NCBI RefSeq assembly: GCF_900156895.1
Contig: NZ_FTPD01000006.1
Coordinates: forward strand, 317,115 to 381,114
Origin: Mesorhizobium prunaredense
Lineage (GTDB): Bacteria > Pseudomonadota > Alphaproteobacteria > Rhizobiales > Rhizobiaceae
DNA: 64,000 nt
Direction: 5' to 3'
Under the pieces are notes generated by a model. That model had not been told where the DNA came from, did not search any database, and saw only the letters and a list, made by a program, of their open reading frames with translations. A program made the position numbers and the translations under genes. This document shows, piece by piece, positions 8,408 to 17,316 of the stretch (position 1 is the first letter of the stretch; each line of letters begins with the position of its first letter).

Positions 8408-9319
8408 TCAAAGCGGCGCGCGCTTCGTCAAATTGAGCTTCTTGCGCACCTCATCCGGGCCGATGACCCTTGCGCCCATGTTCGACACGATGCTGACCGC
8501 CCGCTCGACCAGCTGCGCATTGGTCGCCAGCACGCCCTTGTCGAGCCAGATATTGTCCTCGAGCCCGACGCGGACATTGCCGCCGGCCAGCACCGCAGCG
8601 GCGGCGTAGGCCATCTGGTTGCGGCCGATAGAAAACGCCGACCAATTCCAGTTCGACGGCACATTGTTGACCATGGCCATGAAGGTGTTGAGATCATCAG
8701 GCGCGCCCCATGGCACGCCCATGCACAATTGCACGAGCGCGTCCGGATCCAGTACCTTTTCCTCGACCAGTTGCTTGGCAAACCAGAGATGGCCGGTGTC
8801 GAAGGCCTCGATCTCCGGCTTGACGCCGAGCGCCGTCATCATGCCGCCCATGGCGCGCAGCATGCCGGGCGTGTTGGTCATGACATAGTCGGCTTCGGCG
8901 AAATTCATCGTCCCGCAGTCGAGCGTGCAGATCTCCGGCAGGCACTGGCGCACATGCTCCACCCGGTTGGTGGCGCCAACCATATCGGTGGCCTTCTCGT
9001 TCAGCGGCAGCGGGTTTTCCGGCGAGCCGAACACCATGTCGCCGCCCATGCCGGCGGTCAGGTTCAGCACCACGTCGACGTCTGCCGCGCGGATGCGCTC
9101 GGTTACTTCGCGATAAAGCTGCACGTCGCGGCGCGGCTTGCCGGTTTCGGGATCGCGCACGTGGCAGTGGACGATTGCCGCACCCGCCTTTGCCGCATCG
9201 ATGGCCGAATCGGCGATCTGCTTGGGCGAACGAGGCACATGCGGACTGCGGTCCTGCGAGCTGCCGGACCCGGTCACGGCACAGGTAATGAAAACCTCAC
9301 GGTTCATCGCAAGCGGCAT
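8408..9319 (-). CDS. Beta-keto acid cleavage enzyme (BKACE, DUF849), dehydrocarnitine type
   Basis: A 303-residue TIM-barrel zinc enzyme of the BKACE/3-keto-5-aminohexanoate cleavage family. The zinc ligands are in AAIVHCHVRDPETG near residues 45-58, and the DTGHLWFAKQLVEE and GLEDNIWLDKG segments are family blocks. In carnitine catabolism the enzyme transfers the acetyl portion of 3-dehydrocarnitine to acetyl-CoA, giving acetoacetate and betainyl-CoA. It is the promoter-proximal gene of the minus-strand operon, facing the regulator. The start at 9319 (MPLAMNREVF) is chosen because GGGAGGAAAG lies a few bases upstream; a longer reading to 9373 has no such site. Substrate is inferred from the neighbouring lcdH-like gene. 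Confidence 0.88.
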   Translation of the reverse strand: MPLAMNREVFITCAVTGSGSSQDRSPHVPRSPKQIADSAIDAAKAGAAIVHCHVRDPETGKPRRDVQLYREVTERIRAADVDVVLNLTAGMGGDMVFGSPENPLPLNEKATDMVGATNRVEHVRQCLPEICTLDCGTMNFAEADYVMTNTPGMLRAMGGMMTALGVKPEIEAFDTGHLWFAKQLVEEKVLDPDALVQLCMGVPWGAPDDLNTFMAMVNNVPSNWNWSAFSIGRNQMAYAAAAVLAGGNVRVGLEDNIWLDKGVLATNAQLVERAVSIVSNMGARVIGPDEVRKKLNLTKRAPL

Positions 9320-9450
9320 CGACTTTCCTCCCAATCGGCACAGACGGTCCTGATCAAACAAACATAGGGCCAATCAAACATCGGCCAAATCGACTAGACG
9401 GCAACAATGCCTGACTTGCCGGAAACTGTTTTGCGTTTTACGAAGGCCGC

Positions 9451-10431
9451 ATGATGAAAAGCGAAAAGCCTTCGATCTTTCGCGCCGAACGCTCGCCGCT
9501 CAAGGTGACGCTGCTGGTGTTTTCCGGGTCGTCGATCATGTGCGTGGCCTCGGCCGTCGATCCGCTGCGCGCCGCCAACCGTATAGCCGGCGAGACGCTG
9601 TTCGATTTCAGGCTGGTTTCGGTGACCGGCGAAGCGCCGGTCACCACATGCGGCCTGCCGGTTGCGGTCAGCGGCCGCTTCGATGCGGCGGATACGACGG
9701 ATGTGCTTGTCGTCGTCGCCGGTTTCGGCACGCAGAACTATGCCACATCGGCGCTGCTTGCCGGCCTGCGCCGCGCGGCGCGCGCCGCGCGCGCCTGCGG
9801 CGGCGTCGAAGCCGGTACCTGGCTGGTCGCCCGCGCCGGTCTGCTGGAAGGGCGCAGCGCCACCACCCATTGGGAGGATATGGAGGATTTCTCCTCGGCC
9901 TTTCCCGATGTCGATGTCCGCCCCGACCGCTACGTCATCGACGGGCCGGTCTTCACCTCCGGTGGCGCTTCGCCGACCTTCGACCTGATGCTGCATCTGA
10001 TCCGCACGCGGCTCGGCATGGCCGTCGCGCTCGATGTGGCAAGTGTTTTCATCTACGACCAGGCACGCGCGGCGACCGACGCGCAGCCTTTGGTCTCGCT
10101 CGGCCGCCTCGACGGTTACGATCGGCGGCTGGCGCAAGCCATCCGGCTGATGGAAACCCATGTCGACCAGCCCCTGACCATCGCCGCGGTGGCAATGCGC
10201 GCCGGGGTGACGGCACGAACGCTGGAAAGCATCTTTCGCAAGTCGATCGGCGAGACGCCGGGCGCCTACTATCTCAGGCTGCGGCTCGGCGCCGCGCGCC
10301 GGCTGGTGGTCGACACGCGCGTGGCGATGGCCGATATTGCCGGGCGAACAGGGTTCTCGTCCGCCGCGGCGTTTTCCAGGGCGTTTTCAAGAGCTTTCGG
10401 CGAAGCGCCGGTCAGGCTGCGTAGGGGATAA
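9451..10431 (+). CDS. GlxA/CdhR-like transcriptional regulator (DJ-1-like plus AraC domain)
   Basis: A 326-residue regulator. Residues about 17-190 form a class I amidotransferase/DJ-1-like sensing domain (LVVVAGFGTQ, GVEAGTWLVARAGLLEGR), and residues about 215-326 form an AraC-type double helix-turn-helix with LTIAAVAMRAGVTARTLESI and MADIAGRTGFSSAAAFSRAF. Known relatives such as CdhR control carnitine dehydrogenase genes. It is divergent from the carnitine operon, with about 130 bases between starts, so it probably activates that operon in the presence of carnitine or a derivative. The family usually works as an activator. Confidence 0.86.
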   Translation: MMKSEKPSIFRAERSPLKVTLLVFSGSSIMCVASAVDPLRAANRIAGETLFDFRLVSVTGEAPVTTCGLPVAVSGRFDAADTTDVLVVVAGFGTQNYATSALLAGLRRAARAARACGGVEAGTWLVARAGLLEGRSATTHWEDMEDFSSAFPDVDVRPDRYVIDGPVFTSGGASPTFDLMLHLIRTRLGMAVALDVASVFIYDQARAATDAQPLVSLGRLDGYDRRLAQAIRLMETHVDQPLTIAAVAMRAGVTARTLESIFRKSIGETPGAYYLRLRLGAARRLVVDTRVAMADIAGRTGFSSAAAFSRAFSRAFGEAPVRLRRG

Positions 10432-10504
10432 TGCATGTCGCCCAAAAGCATGCCCTCGGGCTTGAACCGAGGGTGCGTAGCGGTTTTGGGGTAACGACAT
10501 GCAT
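10431..10504. repeat. Palindromic element with ATGCATGTCG ends
   Basis: The outer arms ATGCATGTCG and CGACATGCAT are perfect reverse complements, the next bases also pair (CCAAAA with TTTTGG), and the centre forms its own hairpin (CCCTCGG with CCGAGGG). The element begins at the last base of the regulator stop codon and may serve as its 3' stem-loop. There is no T-run after it. It resembles short intergenic repeats of rhizobial genomes. Confidence 0.6.
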
Positions 10505-10517
10505 AGACAAAGGTGGA

Positions 10518-10727
10518 TCAGGCAGCGTCCCGGCGGTCGCTTTTGCCGTCGATTTGCGAGCGCATCTGTCTCGCAAGGTGGGTCTCGAAGCGGCTGGCGA
10601 CCGCGCGATCCCATTCGTTTGCACCGCGGGCACCATCACTCGGGTGCGGCAGCGCCATCAGCCGGTCGATGATCGATCCGGCCTCGCCAGATGAGAGCAG
10701 GGCGTCGATTTCGCGTTCGTGCTGCAT
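10518..10727 (-). CDS. Small hypothetical protein, 69 residues
   Basis: An ATG at 10727 preceded by AAGGAGGCG at ideal spacing opens a 69-codon reading frame beginning MQHEREIDALLSSGEAGSII. The product is hydrophilic, rich in Asp, Arg and Ala, with no membrane segment, signal peptide or Cys cluster, and is predicted to be mostly helical. I do not recognise the family. It lies alone between a palindromic repeat and xylA. The strong ribosome-binding site is the main reason to believe it. Confidence 0.55.
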   Translation of the reverse strand: MQHEREIDALLSSGEAGSIIDRLMALPHPSDGARGANEWDRAVASRFETHLARQMRSQIDGKSDRRDAA

Positions 10728-10912
10728 ATCGTTTCGCCTCCTTCTTTCTGTTTTCGCCACGAAACACATATACAGGATTCGTGACGGCTGTTTGAAGGCA
10801 AGAGCGAGGCGATTGAGGGGCGGTGCGAGGCAAAACCTTGTCGTCGGTTCCGCCCTCGCGGCAAAGCTGTTCCGGGCTGGCGGATCGTCAAGAGACCCGC
10901 CGGTGCGGCACT

Positions 10913-12238
10913 TCAGACGTACCGGTTGACGATATTCTCGAGCAGTTCCTGGCGGCCGGACCTCGGCTGCGGCTCGATCTTCTTCTTGACGACGCGCTCG
11001 GTGATCTCCTCCAGCGTCCGCTTGCCGGCAAGCATCGCCTTGGCCTCGGCCGAGTTCCAGCCGGCATAGCGCTCGGCCAGCGGGGCCGACAGCGCCTTGT
11101 CCCCGACCATGCGCGCGGCGGCCTTGAGGCCGCGTGCGCAGCAATCCATGCCGCCGATATGGCCAATCAGCAGATCCTGCGGATCGAGCGACTGTCGCCT
11201 AAGCTTGGCGTCGAAATTGGTGCCGCCGGACTTGAAGCCACCGGCCTGCAGCACCTGATAATAGGCCAGCGCCATCTCCGGCACATTGTTGGGGAACTGG
11301 TCGGTGTCCCAGCCCGACTGGTAGTCGTTGCGGTTCATGTCGATCGAGCCGAAAATGCCGAGCGCATTGGCCAGCGCCAGTTCATGCTCGAAAGAATGGC
11401 CGGCCAGGATCGCGTGGCCCTGCTCGATGTTGAGCTTGACCTCCTTCTCCAGCCCGAAGCGTTTGAGGAAGCCGTACACGGTGGCGACGTCATAGTCGTA
11501 CTGGTGCTTGGTCGGCTCCTGCGGCTTCGGCTCGATCAGGATAGTGCCCTTGAAGCCAATCCGGTGCTTGTAGTCGACGACCAGGTTGAGGAAACGGCCG
11601 GCCTGTTCCTGCTCGCGGGCAAGGTCGGTGTTGAGCAGCGTCTCATAGCCCTCCCGGCCGCCCCACAGCACATAATTCTCACCCTTCAGCCGCTTGGTGA
11701 CATCGATGCAGTGCTTCACCGTCGCTGCCGCATAGGCAAAGACGTCCGGGTCGGGATTGGTGGCGGCCCCCGCCATGAAGCGGCGATTGGAGAACAGGTT
11801 GGCCGTTCCCCAAAGCAGCTTGACCCCGGTCTGCTTCATCTTCGCCGCAAAATAGTCTGATATCTCGTCAAGCCGCGCGGCACTTTCCGAAAAGTCTTTT
11901 CCCTCCGGCCGCACATCGGCATCGTGGAAGCAGAAATAGGGAACACCCAGCAGCGAAAACATGTCGAAGGCAACATCGGCCTTGATCTTGGCCAGCTCCA
12001 TCGTGTCGGTGCCACCGGCCTCGGCGAACCACGGCCGCTCGAAGGTCTGGCCGCCGAACGGATCGCCGCCCGGCCAGGCGAAGGAATGCCAGTAGGCGGC
12101 GGCAAAGCGCAAATGGTCTTCCAGCCGCTTGCCGGCGACAATTTCATCGGGATTGTAGAACCGGTAGGCCAGCGGATTGGTCGAATCCGGCCCCTCGTAT
12201 TTGATCTTCTGGATGTCGCCGAAAAAGCCGCTGGTCAT
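10913..12238 (-). CDS. xylA: Xylose isomerase
   Basis: A 441-residue enzyme of the class II (longer) xylose isomerase type, converting D-xylose to D-xylulose in the cytosol. Characteristic segments are [12 protein letters not shown] with the active-site His, the metal-binding [17 protein letters not shown] near residue 233, [17 protein letters not shown] and the C-terminal [11 protein letters not shown]. The start [17 protein letters not shown] at 12238 is preceded by GAGAGGAC. The xylulokinase gene is on the same strand but is separated by a small convergent gene, so the two may have separate promoters. Confidence 0.96.
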   Translation of the reverse strand: MTSGFFGDIQKIKYEGPDSTNPLAYRFYNPDEIVAGKRLEDHLRFAAAYWHSFAWPGGDPFGGQTFERPWFAEAGGTDTMELAKIKADVAFDMFSLLGVPYFCFHDADVRPEGKDFSESAARLDEISDYFAAKMKQTGVKLLWGTANLFSNRRFMAGAATNPDPDVFAYAAATVKHCIDVTKRLKGENYVLWGGREGYETLLNTDLAREQEQAGRFLNLVVDYKHRIGFKGTILIEPKPQEPTKHQYDYDVATVYGFLKRFGLEKEVKLNIEQGHAILAGHSFEHELALANALGIFGSIDMNRNDYQSGWDTDQFPNNVPEMALAYYQVLQAGGFKSGGTNFDAKLRRQSLDPQDLLIGHIGGMDCCARGLKAAARMVGDKALSAPLAERYAGWNSAEAKAMLAGKRTLEEITERVVKKKIEPQPRSGRQELLENIVNRYV

Positions 12239-12351
12239 GTCTGTCTGTCCTCTCGCAGGGGTGGGTCCTGATTACCTCAGGCGTAATTGGTTTCGCGCTG
12301 GCGCTGGATGAAAAGGGTCATGTCAAAGCCAATCAACAACGGAGACGGACC

Positions 12352-12714
12352 ATGACGGACCTCAACACGATCGCCGAAAACTACGTCGCCGCCTGGAACG
12401 AGAGCGACGCCGCGCGCCGGCAAGCCTTGCTCAAGGCGGCCTTCACAGATGACGTCAGCTACCGCGATCCGATCATGCAGGGGGACGGCCATGACGGCGT
12501 CGCCGCACTGATCGACGGCGTCCAGCAGCGTTTTGCCGGCTTCCGGTTTTCGCTGAAGGGCATGCCGGACGGGTTTGGCGACACGATCCGCTTCTCGTGG
12601 AATCTCGGGCCGGAAGGCACTGATTCCGTCATCGAAGGCACCGACATCGGCGTCATCGAGAATGGCCGCCTGAAACGCGTCACCGGCTTTCTCGACAAGG
12701 TCCCGGCACAGTGA
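12352..12714 (+). CDS. SnoaL/NTF2-like small protein
   Basis: A 120-residue protein with the pattern of a nuclear-transport-factor-2-like fold: N-terminal helix (NTIAENYVAAWNESDAARRQ), then FTDDVSYRDPIMQGDGHDGVAALIDG and alternating strands ending in IENGRLKRVTGFLD. Such proteins bind or isomerise small hydrophobic ligands; no specific role can be read. GGAGACGG precedes the ATG. The gene sits on the plus strand between xylA and xylB, which are both on the minus strand. It probably shares the divergent promoter region with xylA. Confidence 0.75.
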   Translation: MTDLNTIAENYVAAWNESDAARRQALLKAAFTDDVSYRDPIMQGDGHDGVAALIDGVQQRFAGFRFSLKGMPDGFGDTIRFSWNLGPEGTDSVIEGTDIGVIENGRLKRVTGFLDKVPAQ

Positions 12715-12749
12715 GGAAACCTCGGGCCGCGGTGGAGGTGGGAAACCAC

Positions 12750-14204
12750 TCATGCGGTCGCCGGCTTGATAGCCGGGTAAAGCAAGCGGTAGCGCTGATA
12801 GGCATCCGCATAGGCGTTGCTTAGCGTGGCGACCGGTTCGATGGTGGCATCGGTGGCCGGCGCCGTGCACACTCTGAGCGGCTCGGCGCCCGTCGCCGCG
12901 ATCAGGCCAAGCCTCGCTGCACCGAAGGCGGCGCCGAAATCGCCGTCGGCGGGAATGTCGACGGGCAGGCCGAGCGCGGTGGCGATTGCCTTCAGCCAGT
13001 AGTGCGAGCGCGAGCCGCCGCCGATCGCCGTCACCCGCGTCAGCGTCGTGCCGGCCTTGGCCAGGGCTTCGAGACTGTCGCGAAAGGCGAAAGCCACGCC
13101 CTCCAGCACGGCCTGGGTCAACACGGCGCGGCTCGATTCATGCGCAAGCCCGGTAAATGAGCCGCGAATGGCCGAATCATTGTGCGGCGTGCGCTCGCCG
13201 GAGAGATAGGGCAGAAAGGACACGCCGGTCGGCGCCTTCAGCGTATCGCCGAGCTCGGCGGTCAGCTCGCCGGCGCCTTTGCCTGAAATCTCGGACAGCC
13301 AGTTGAGCGAATCGGTTGCCGACAGGATGACGCCCATCTGGTGCCAGGTGTCGGGCAGCGCGTGGCAGAATGTGTGCACCGCGCTTTCCGGGTTGGGCAG
13401 ATAGGACGCATTGGCGGCAAACAGCACGCCTGACGTGCCAAGCGAGACAAAGGCCTGGCCGGCGGCGACCGTGCCCATGCCGCAAGCCGATGCCGCATTG
13501 TCGCCGGCGCCGCCGGCGATCGGGATGCCCGCCTGCATCCCCCATTTCGAGGCCAATTCGCTGCGCAAGGCGCCGGCCTTCTCAGTGCCTTCGACCAGCG
13601 ACGGCACCTGCCCTTCATCGAGCGACGTCGCGGAAAGCAAGTCGGTTGACCAGTCCCGCTTGCCGACATCGAGCCAGGACGTGCCTGCCGAGTCCGACAT
13701 CTCCGAAATATGCTCGCCGGTGAGCCAGAGCCGCAGGAAATCCTTCGGCAGCAAGACCTTTGCCAGTTTGGCGAAAATATCCGGCTCATTGTTTCTCACC
13801 CAGACCAGCTTTGGCGCGGTGAAACCGGGAAAGACGATGTTGCCGGTCAGCTTGCGAAAACGCGGGTCGGCGTCGAGCTTGGCCGCCTCGGCATGGCTGC
13901 GCGTGTCGTTCCACAGGATGCAGGGGCGCAGCACCTGGTCGCCGGCATCGAGCAAGGTGGCGCCATGCATCTGGCCGGAGAGGCCGATCCCTTTAACGGC
14001 GGCGAGCTGTCCTGGATGAGAAACCTTGAGCTCGGCGATCGCTTCCCCGCAGGCGCGGATCCAGTCGGCGGGGTTCTGCTCCGACCAGCCGGGGTGCGGC
14101 CGCGACACGTCGAGTGACGCGTGGCCGGAGCCAATGATGCTCTGCCCGGCATCGATCAACAGCGCCTTGACGCCCGACGTGCCCAGATCGAGGCCGAGAT
14201 ACAT
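12750..14204 (-). CDS. xylB: Xylulokinase
   Basis: A 484-residue FGGY-family kinase phosphorylating D-xylulose to xylulose 5-phosphate. It starts MYLGLDLGTSGVKALLID (phosphate-binding loop 1), has GLSGQMHGATLLD near residue 75 and WNDTRSHAEA, the central GAGDNAASACGMGTV (phosphate 2), and the ATP-binding AIGGGSRSHYWLKAIA near residue 395. Length and motifs are standard. GGGAGGACACC precedes the ATG. A 21-base palindrome lies immediately upstream and may be an operator. Confidence 0.95.
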   Translation of the reverse strand: MYLGLDLGTSGVKALLIDAGQSIIGSGHASLDVSRPHPGWSEQNPADWIRACGEAIAELKVSHPGQLAAVKGIGLSGQMHGATLLDAGDQVLRPCILWNDTRSHAEAAKLDADPRFRKLTGNIVFPGFTAPKLVWVRNNEPDIFAKLAKVLLPKDFLRLWLTGEHISEMSDSAGTSWLDVGKRDWSTDLLSATSLDEGQVPSLVEGTEKAGALRSELASKWGMQAGIPIAGGAGDNAASACGMGTVAAGQAFVSLGTSGVLFAANASYLPNPESAVHTFCHALPDTWHQMGVILSATDSLNWLSEISGKGAGELTAELGDTLKAPTGVSFLPYLSGERTPHNDSAIRGSFTGLAHESSRAVLTQAVLEGVAFAFRDSLEALAKAGTTLTRVTAIGGGSRSHYWLKAIATALGLPVDIPADGDFGAAFGAARLGLIAATGAEPLRVCTAPATDATIEPVATLSNAYADAYQRYRLLYPAIKPATA

Positions 14205-14226
14205 GGTGTCCTCCCATTGCCATTAA

Positions 14227-14247
14227 TTTTTTCGGATCTCGAAAAAA
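14227..14247. promoter_or_regulatory. Palindrome upstream of xylB, candidate operator
   Basis: Perfect 8-base arms TTTTTTCG and CGAAAAAA flank GATCT, about 23 bases before the xylB ATG. No regulator gene is adjacent. The position in the 5' leader or promoter suggests an operator for a xylose repressor. It could alternatively act as a terminator for the TPR gene, but that gene is transcribed in the same direction and ends on the far side of its own coding sequence. Confidence 0.4.
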
Positions 14248-14285
14248 TCTGACTTGGCAGTTTTTAAGACAAGATCCGCCTCGGG

Positions 14286-15608
14286 TCAATTCTCCGACAA
14301 ATCGGCAGCCCGCCGCGAAAGCAGCGCCGAGAGCGGGCTGTCGGGCCGCGCCAGCGCGCGTTCCGCGGCAAGTGCCCTTGCCAACGCATGGTCGCCCGAC
14401 CGCAGCGCCGCCTCGATCAGCGTCAGGTCGACGACGTCGCGTTGCGCATGACTGCCGCCGAAGCGGTGGGCGATCGCCCGGATCGGCCGGATCAGCCGGA
14501 CCGTCTCGGCATAATTGCCGTCGCCGAATGCCTTGATGGCGAGCGTCAGGGGATGGCCGACATCCCGGGTAAAGGCGGCGTTGTCGTCGTTGCCGTGCAT
14601 GGCCTCGCGCAGTGCTTCGAGCAAGGTGCGAGCCGGCGCTTCCTGGCCGGCGCCGACGAGGGCCATCATTGCGTGGGCATCGTTGAAGGCATAGTTGCCG
14701 GCGCTGGCCTTGGCCCAGTTTGCGGCAAGTGCTGCCCAGCGGGCGCCGACATCGACGCCGCCGAGATGCAGTCGCCACAGGATCGCAGAGGCATCGACCA
14801 TGTTGAGCGCCAGCGTCGAGCGCTCGCCGTAGATCGGCCCGTCATAGAGCGCCAGCACCTTCTCGGTCTCGCCGAGATCGTAGTGGAACAGCGCCAGATG
14901 CCACCAATTGTGCACTTTCAGGAAGCTTTCCTTCGTCCACGCTTCGGGGTTAGCGCGCATCCAAGCGATGCCGTCCCTTTGCCGGCTCTGCATTTCCATG
15001 ACGTGGGCGACGGCGTGCTGCGCCCAGCCGTCGCGGGGCTCGATGTCGACTGCCATGCGGCCAAGCTTTTCGGCGCGCGCATAGTCGCCCATTTCCTCCA
15101 GCCCGAACGCCTGCATGCCGAGTATGGCGTGGTAGCCCGGCATGCTGCTCTGCCACGACGGCAGCGCGCGGCCGATGCGGTCGCGCAGCATGCGGGCATT
15201 GCCGGTGAAGAAATCGATCTGGTGCCCGGTCTGCAGCGCCAGCGCATCGAGCGGAAACTCGATGGCGATATCCTCGAGCAGACGAGCGGCTTCATGCCAG
15301 CGTCCTGCGGCAAGATGGCCAAGTGCTGCGACATGCGCCTGCTCGCGCGGCGTGGCGGCAAGCGGCAGTGCCGCCTCGTGACATATCCTGGCCACGGCTG
15401 CCGCCTCGCGCTCGGTGGCGAGGCCGAAGAGATAGCCCTTGAACACATGCGCCATGACGAACCCAGGATCCTCGGCGATGGCGCGATCGGCCGAGCCGAC
15501 CGGATCGCCGATAAAGCATTGCAGTTCGCGGACGGCCTGGCTGTAGGACGAGAACGCGGCCTCGGTCGCACCCGAAAATGTCAGGCCGAATGCATCCCTG
15601 ACTGCCAT
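14286..15608 (-). CDS. Tetratricopeptide-repeat protein, TTC38-like
   Basis: A 440-residue all-helical protein built from degenerate TPR units, for example EPRDGWAQHAVAHVMEMQSR and ESFLKVHNWWHLALFHYDLG. The latter HNxWHLALFH segment and the overall length match the TTC38 (tetratricopeptide repeat 38) family, whose function is unknown. There is no signal peptide or membrane segment, so it is cytosolic. The next gene on the strand, a LysE-type exporter, ends 9 bases upstream of the start, so the two may be co-transcribed. Confidence 0.75.
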   Translation of the reverse strand: MAVRDAFGLTFSGATEAAFSSYSQAVRELQCFIGDPVGSADRAIAEDPGFVMAHVFKGYLFGLATEREAAAVARICHEAALPLAATPREQAHVAALGHLAAGRWHEAARLLEDIAIEFPLDALALQTGHQIDFFTGNARMLRDRIGRALPSWQSSMPGYHAILGMQAFGLEEMGDYARAEKLGRMAVDIEPRDGWAQHAVAHVMEMQSRQRDGIAWMRANPEAWTKESFLKVHNWWHLALFHYDLGETEKVLALYDGPIYGERSTLALNMVDASAILWRLHLGGVDVGARWAALAANWAKASAGNYAFNDAHAMMALVGAGQEAPARTLLEALREAMHGNDDNAAFTRDVGHPLTLAIKAFGDGNYAETVRLIRPIRAIAHRFGGSHAQRDVVDLTLIEAALRSGDHALARALAAERALARPDSPLSALLSRRAADLSEN

Positions 15609-15617
15609 GTCATGTCC

Positions 15618-16241
15618 TCAATTGCCCGAGCGCATCGCCACCGTGGCGATGCCGGCGCCGACCAGCAGCGTGCCGCCGGTGCGGTTGAAGATGCGGATCG
15701 CCTTCGGGTTGCGCACGACGTTGCGCGCCCTTGCGGCGATCAGCGCGTAGCCGAAGGCATTGGCGAAGGCGAGCGCCAGGAAAGTCGTCTCGAAGATCAG
15801 CATCTGCGTCCAGAAATCGGCATGCCGGTCGAGGAACTGCGGCAGGAAGGCGACGAAGAAGGTGATGCTTTTCGGATTGAGCGCGGTGACCAGCCAGGCA
15901 TGCGCCATCATCTTGGCCGAGGACACCGCGTCCAGGCGCGGCTCGGCCTTGAGTGTGCCGCCGGCGCGAAACAGCTTTATGCCGAGATAGATCAAATAAC
16001 CGGCGCCGACCACCTTCAGCACCGTGAACACGGTGGCCGACGCCGCCAGCAGCGCGCCGATGCCCAGCATCGACAGCGTCATCGCGGTAAAATCGCCAAA
16101 CGCCACGCCAACCGCCATCGGCAGCGCGGTGCGCCAGCCCTGGCCGAGTGCATAGGACACGACCAGAAGGATGGTCGGGCCGGGAATGACAAGAAGGATC
16201 GTCGAGGCGGCGGCAAAGGCGGCCCAGTTTTCGAAGGACAT
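15618..16241 (-). CDS. LysE/RhtB-family amino-acid exporter
   Basis: A 207-residue inner-membrane protein with about six membrane segments. The N-terminal signature AASTILLVIPGPTILLVVSYALGQG contains the family IPGP motif, and ALNPKSITFFVAFLPQF near residue 140 is the second conserved block. Family members export amino acids or their derivatives by proton exchange; the substrate is unknown. The second of two close ATGs (16241) is chosen because AAGGAG is 7 bases upstream of it and abuts the first. Confidence 0.85.
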   Translation of the reverse strand: MSFENWAAFAAASTILLVIPGPTILLVVSYALGQGWRTALPMAVGVAFGDFTAMTLSMLGIGALLAASATVFTVLKVVGAGYLIYLGIKLFRAGGTLKAEPRLDAVSSAKMMAHAWLVTALNPKSITFFVAFLPQFLDRHADFWTQMLIFETTFLALAFANAFGYALIAARARNVVRNPKAIRIFNRTGGTLLVGAGIATVAMRSGN

Positions 16242-16429
16242 GCTCATCTCCTTGAGCTCAAAGAAGAGGATAAATCCTTGGCCTCGCAAAGATGTAAAGG
16301 GGCAAAAATCGAAAATGCCCCTGGTAAACATCGGGCGACGGTTCTTCACGCTTTTTCAACCATGATTGGTGAAAATGCACTCTATCCGGCCGGACCGTGT
16401 TTCCCGCCGACAGCGTAGGGTTTGGGTAG

Positions 16430-17197
16430 ATGCGTGAGTTGCCGCAAGGTCTGACGCCGCCGCACAATGGCGACGAAATCGAAATTTCCGAAATCCAGCT
16501 TTCCCGCCGCGCAGTGTTGTCCGGCGCCGGTGCGCTGGCGCTGCTCGGCGTCGCCGGCTGCAGCCAGACGCTCGACCTGTCGGCGCTGCAACTCGACGGC
16601 GTCACCACCGGCGCGATCACCCCTGTCCGCCCGAGCATCAGCGTCGACAAGAACATCACCAGCCCTGGTGTGATGTATGCCTCCGTCACCGACGGCGGCT
16701 TCACGCTGCCGGAAGTGCCCTACCTCAAGGTCAAGCCGGAGTTCCGCCGCCAGATCGTCGTCGACCCGACCGGCGAGCAGCCCGGCACCATCGTCGTCCA
16801 TTCGCAGGAGCGGCTGCTCTACCTGGTGCAGCCCGGCGGTGACGCGATCCGTTACGGCGTCGGCATCGGCAAGGAAGGCTTCCGCTGGTCCGGCCGCGCC
16901 AACATCCAGTACGGCAAGGAATGGCCGACCTGGAGGCCGCCGGCCGAAATGATCGCCCGCAAGCCGGAACTGGTGAAATGGCAGGCCGGGCAGCCCGGCG
17001 GCCTCGACAACCCGCTCGGCGCGCGTGCGCTGTACATTTACCAGAACGGCCAGGACACCGGCTACCGCATCCACGGTTCGCCCGAATGGTGGAGCATCGG
17101 CCAGGCGATGTCGTCGGGCTGCGTTCGCCTGATCAACCAGGACATCATCGACCTCTACAGCCGCGTCTCCAGGAAGAACCCGGTCGTCGTCGTCTGA
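16430..17197 (+). CDS. L,D-transpeptidase (YkuD/ErfK domain), Tat-lipoprotein type
   Basis: A 255-residue periplasmic enzyme. Residues about 24-45 (LSRRAVLSGAGALALLGVAG) combine a twin-arginine and hydrophobic stretch ending in GC, suggesting Tat export followed by lipidation at the Cys. The YkuD domain occupies about 110-250, with the catalytic block IHGSP at about 207 and MSSGCVRLINQD near 223-234, where Cys is the nucleophile. Such enzymes make 3-3 peptidoglycan crosslinks or attach proteins to peptidoglycan; rhizobia typically encode many. The gene appears monocistronic. Confidence 0.9.
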   Translation: MRELPQGLTPPHNGDEIEISEIQLSRRAVLSGAGALALLGVAGCSQTLDLSALQLDGVTTGAITPVRPSISVDKNITSPGVMYASVTDGGFTLPEVPYLKVKPEFRRQIVVDPTGEQPGTIVVHSQERLLYLVQPGGDAIRYGVGIGKEGFRWSGRANIQYGKEWPTWRPPAEMIARKPELVKWQAGQPGGLDNPLGARALYIYQNGQDTGYRIHGSPEWWSIGQAMSSGCVRLINQDIIDLYSRVSRKNPVVVV

Positions 17198-17316
17198 CCC
17201 TCCCGGTCGTCGTCTGCACTCGAGGCGGCTGACGCGGCCGCTCGACTCTCCCGTTGCGCGATCTCGCAAGACAGGCGAATGTGCCTTGCAAAGCCACTGC
17301 TCGGGAGACGTGAAGC

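Noticed and set aside
10518..11144. Longer 208-residue reading of the small gene at 10518-10727
   Set aside because: The extra N-terminal part is antisense-like low-complexity sequence overlapping xylA, while a strong AAGGAGG site marks the ATG at 10727.
14388..16418. Very long open frame (676 codons) on the plus strand
   Set aside because: It is antisense to the TPR protein and LysE-type exporter, both of which have clear motifs, and its translation is low-complexity with no family pattern. It is a product of high GC content.
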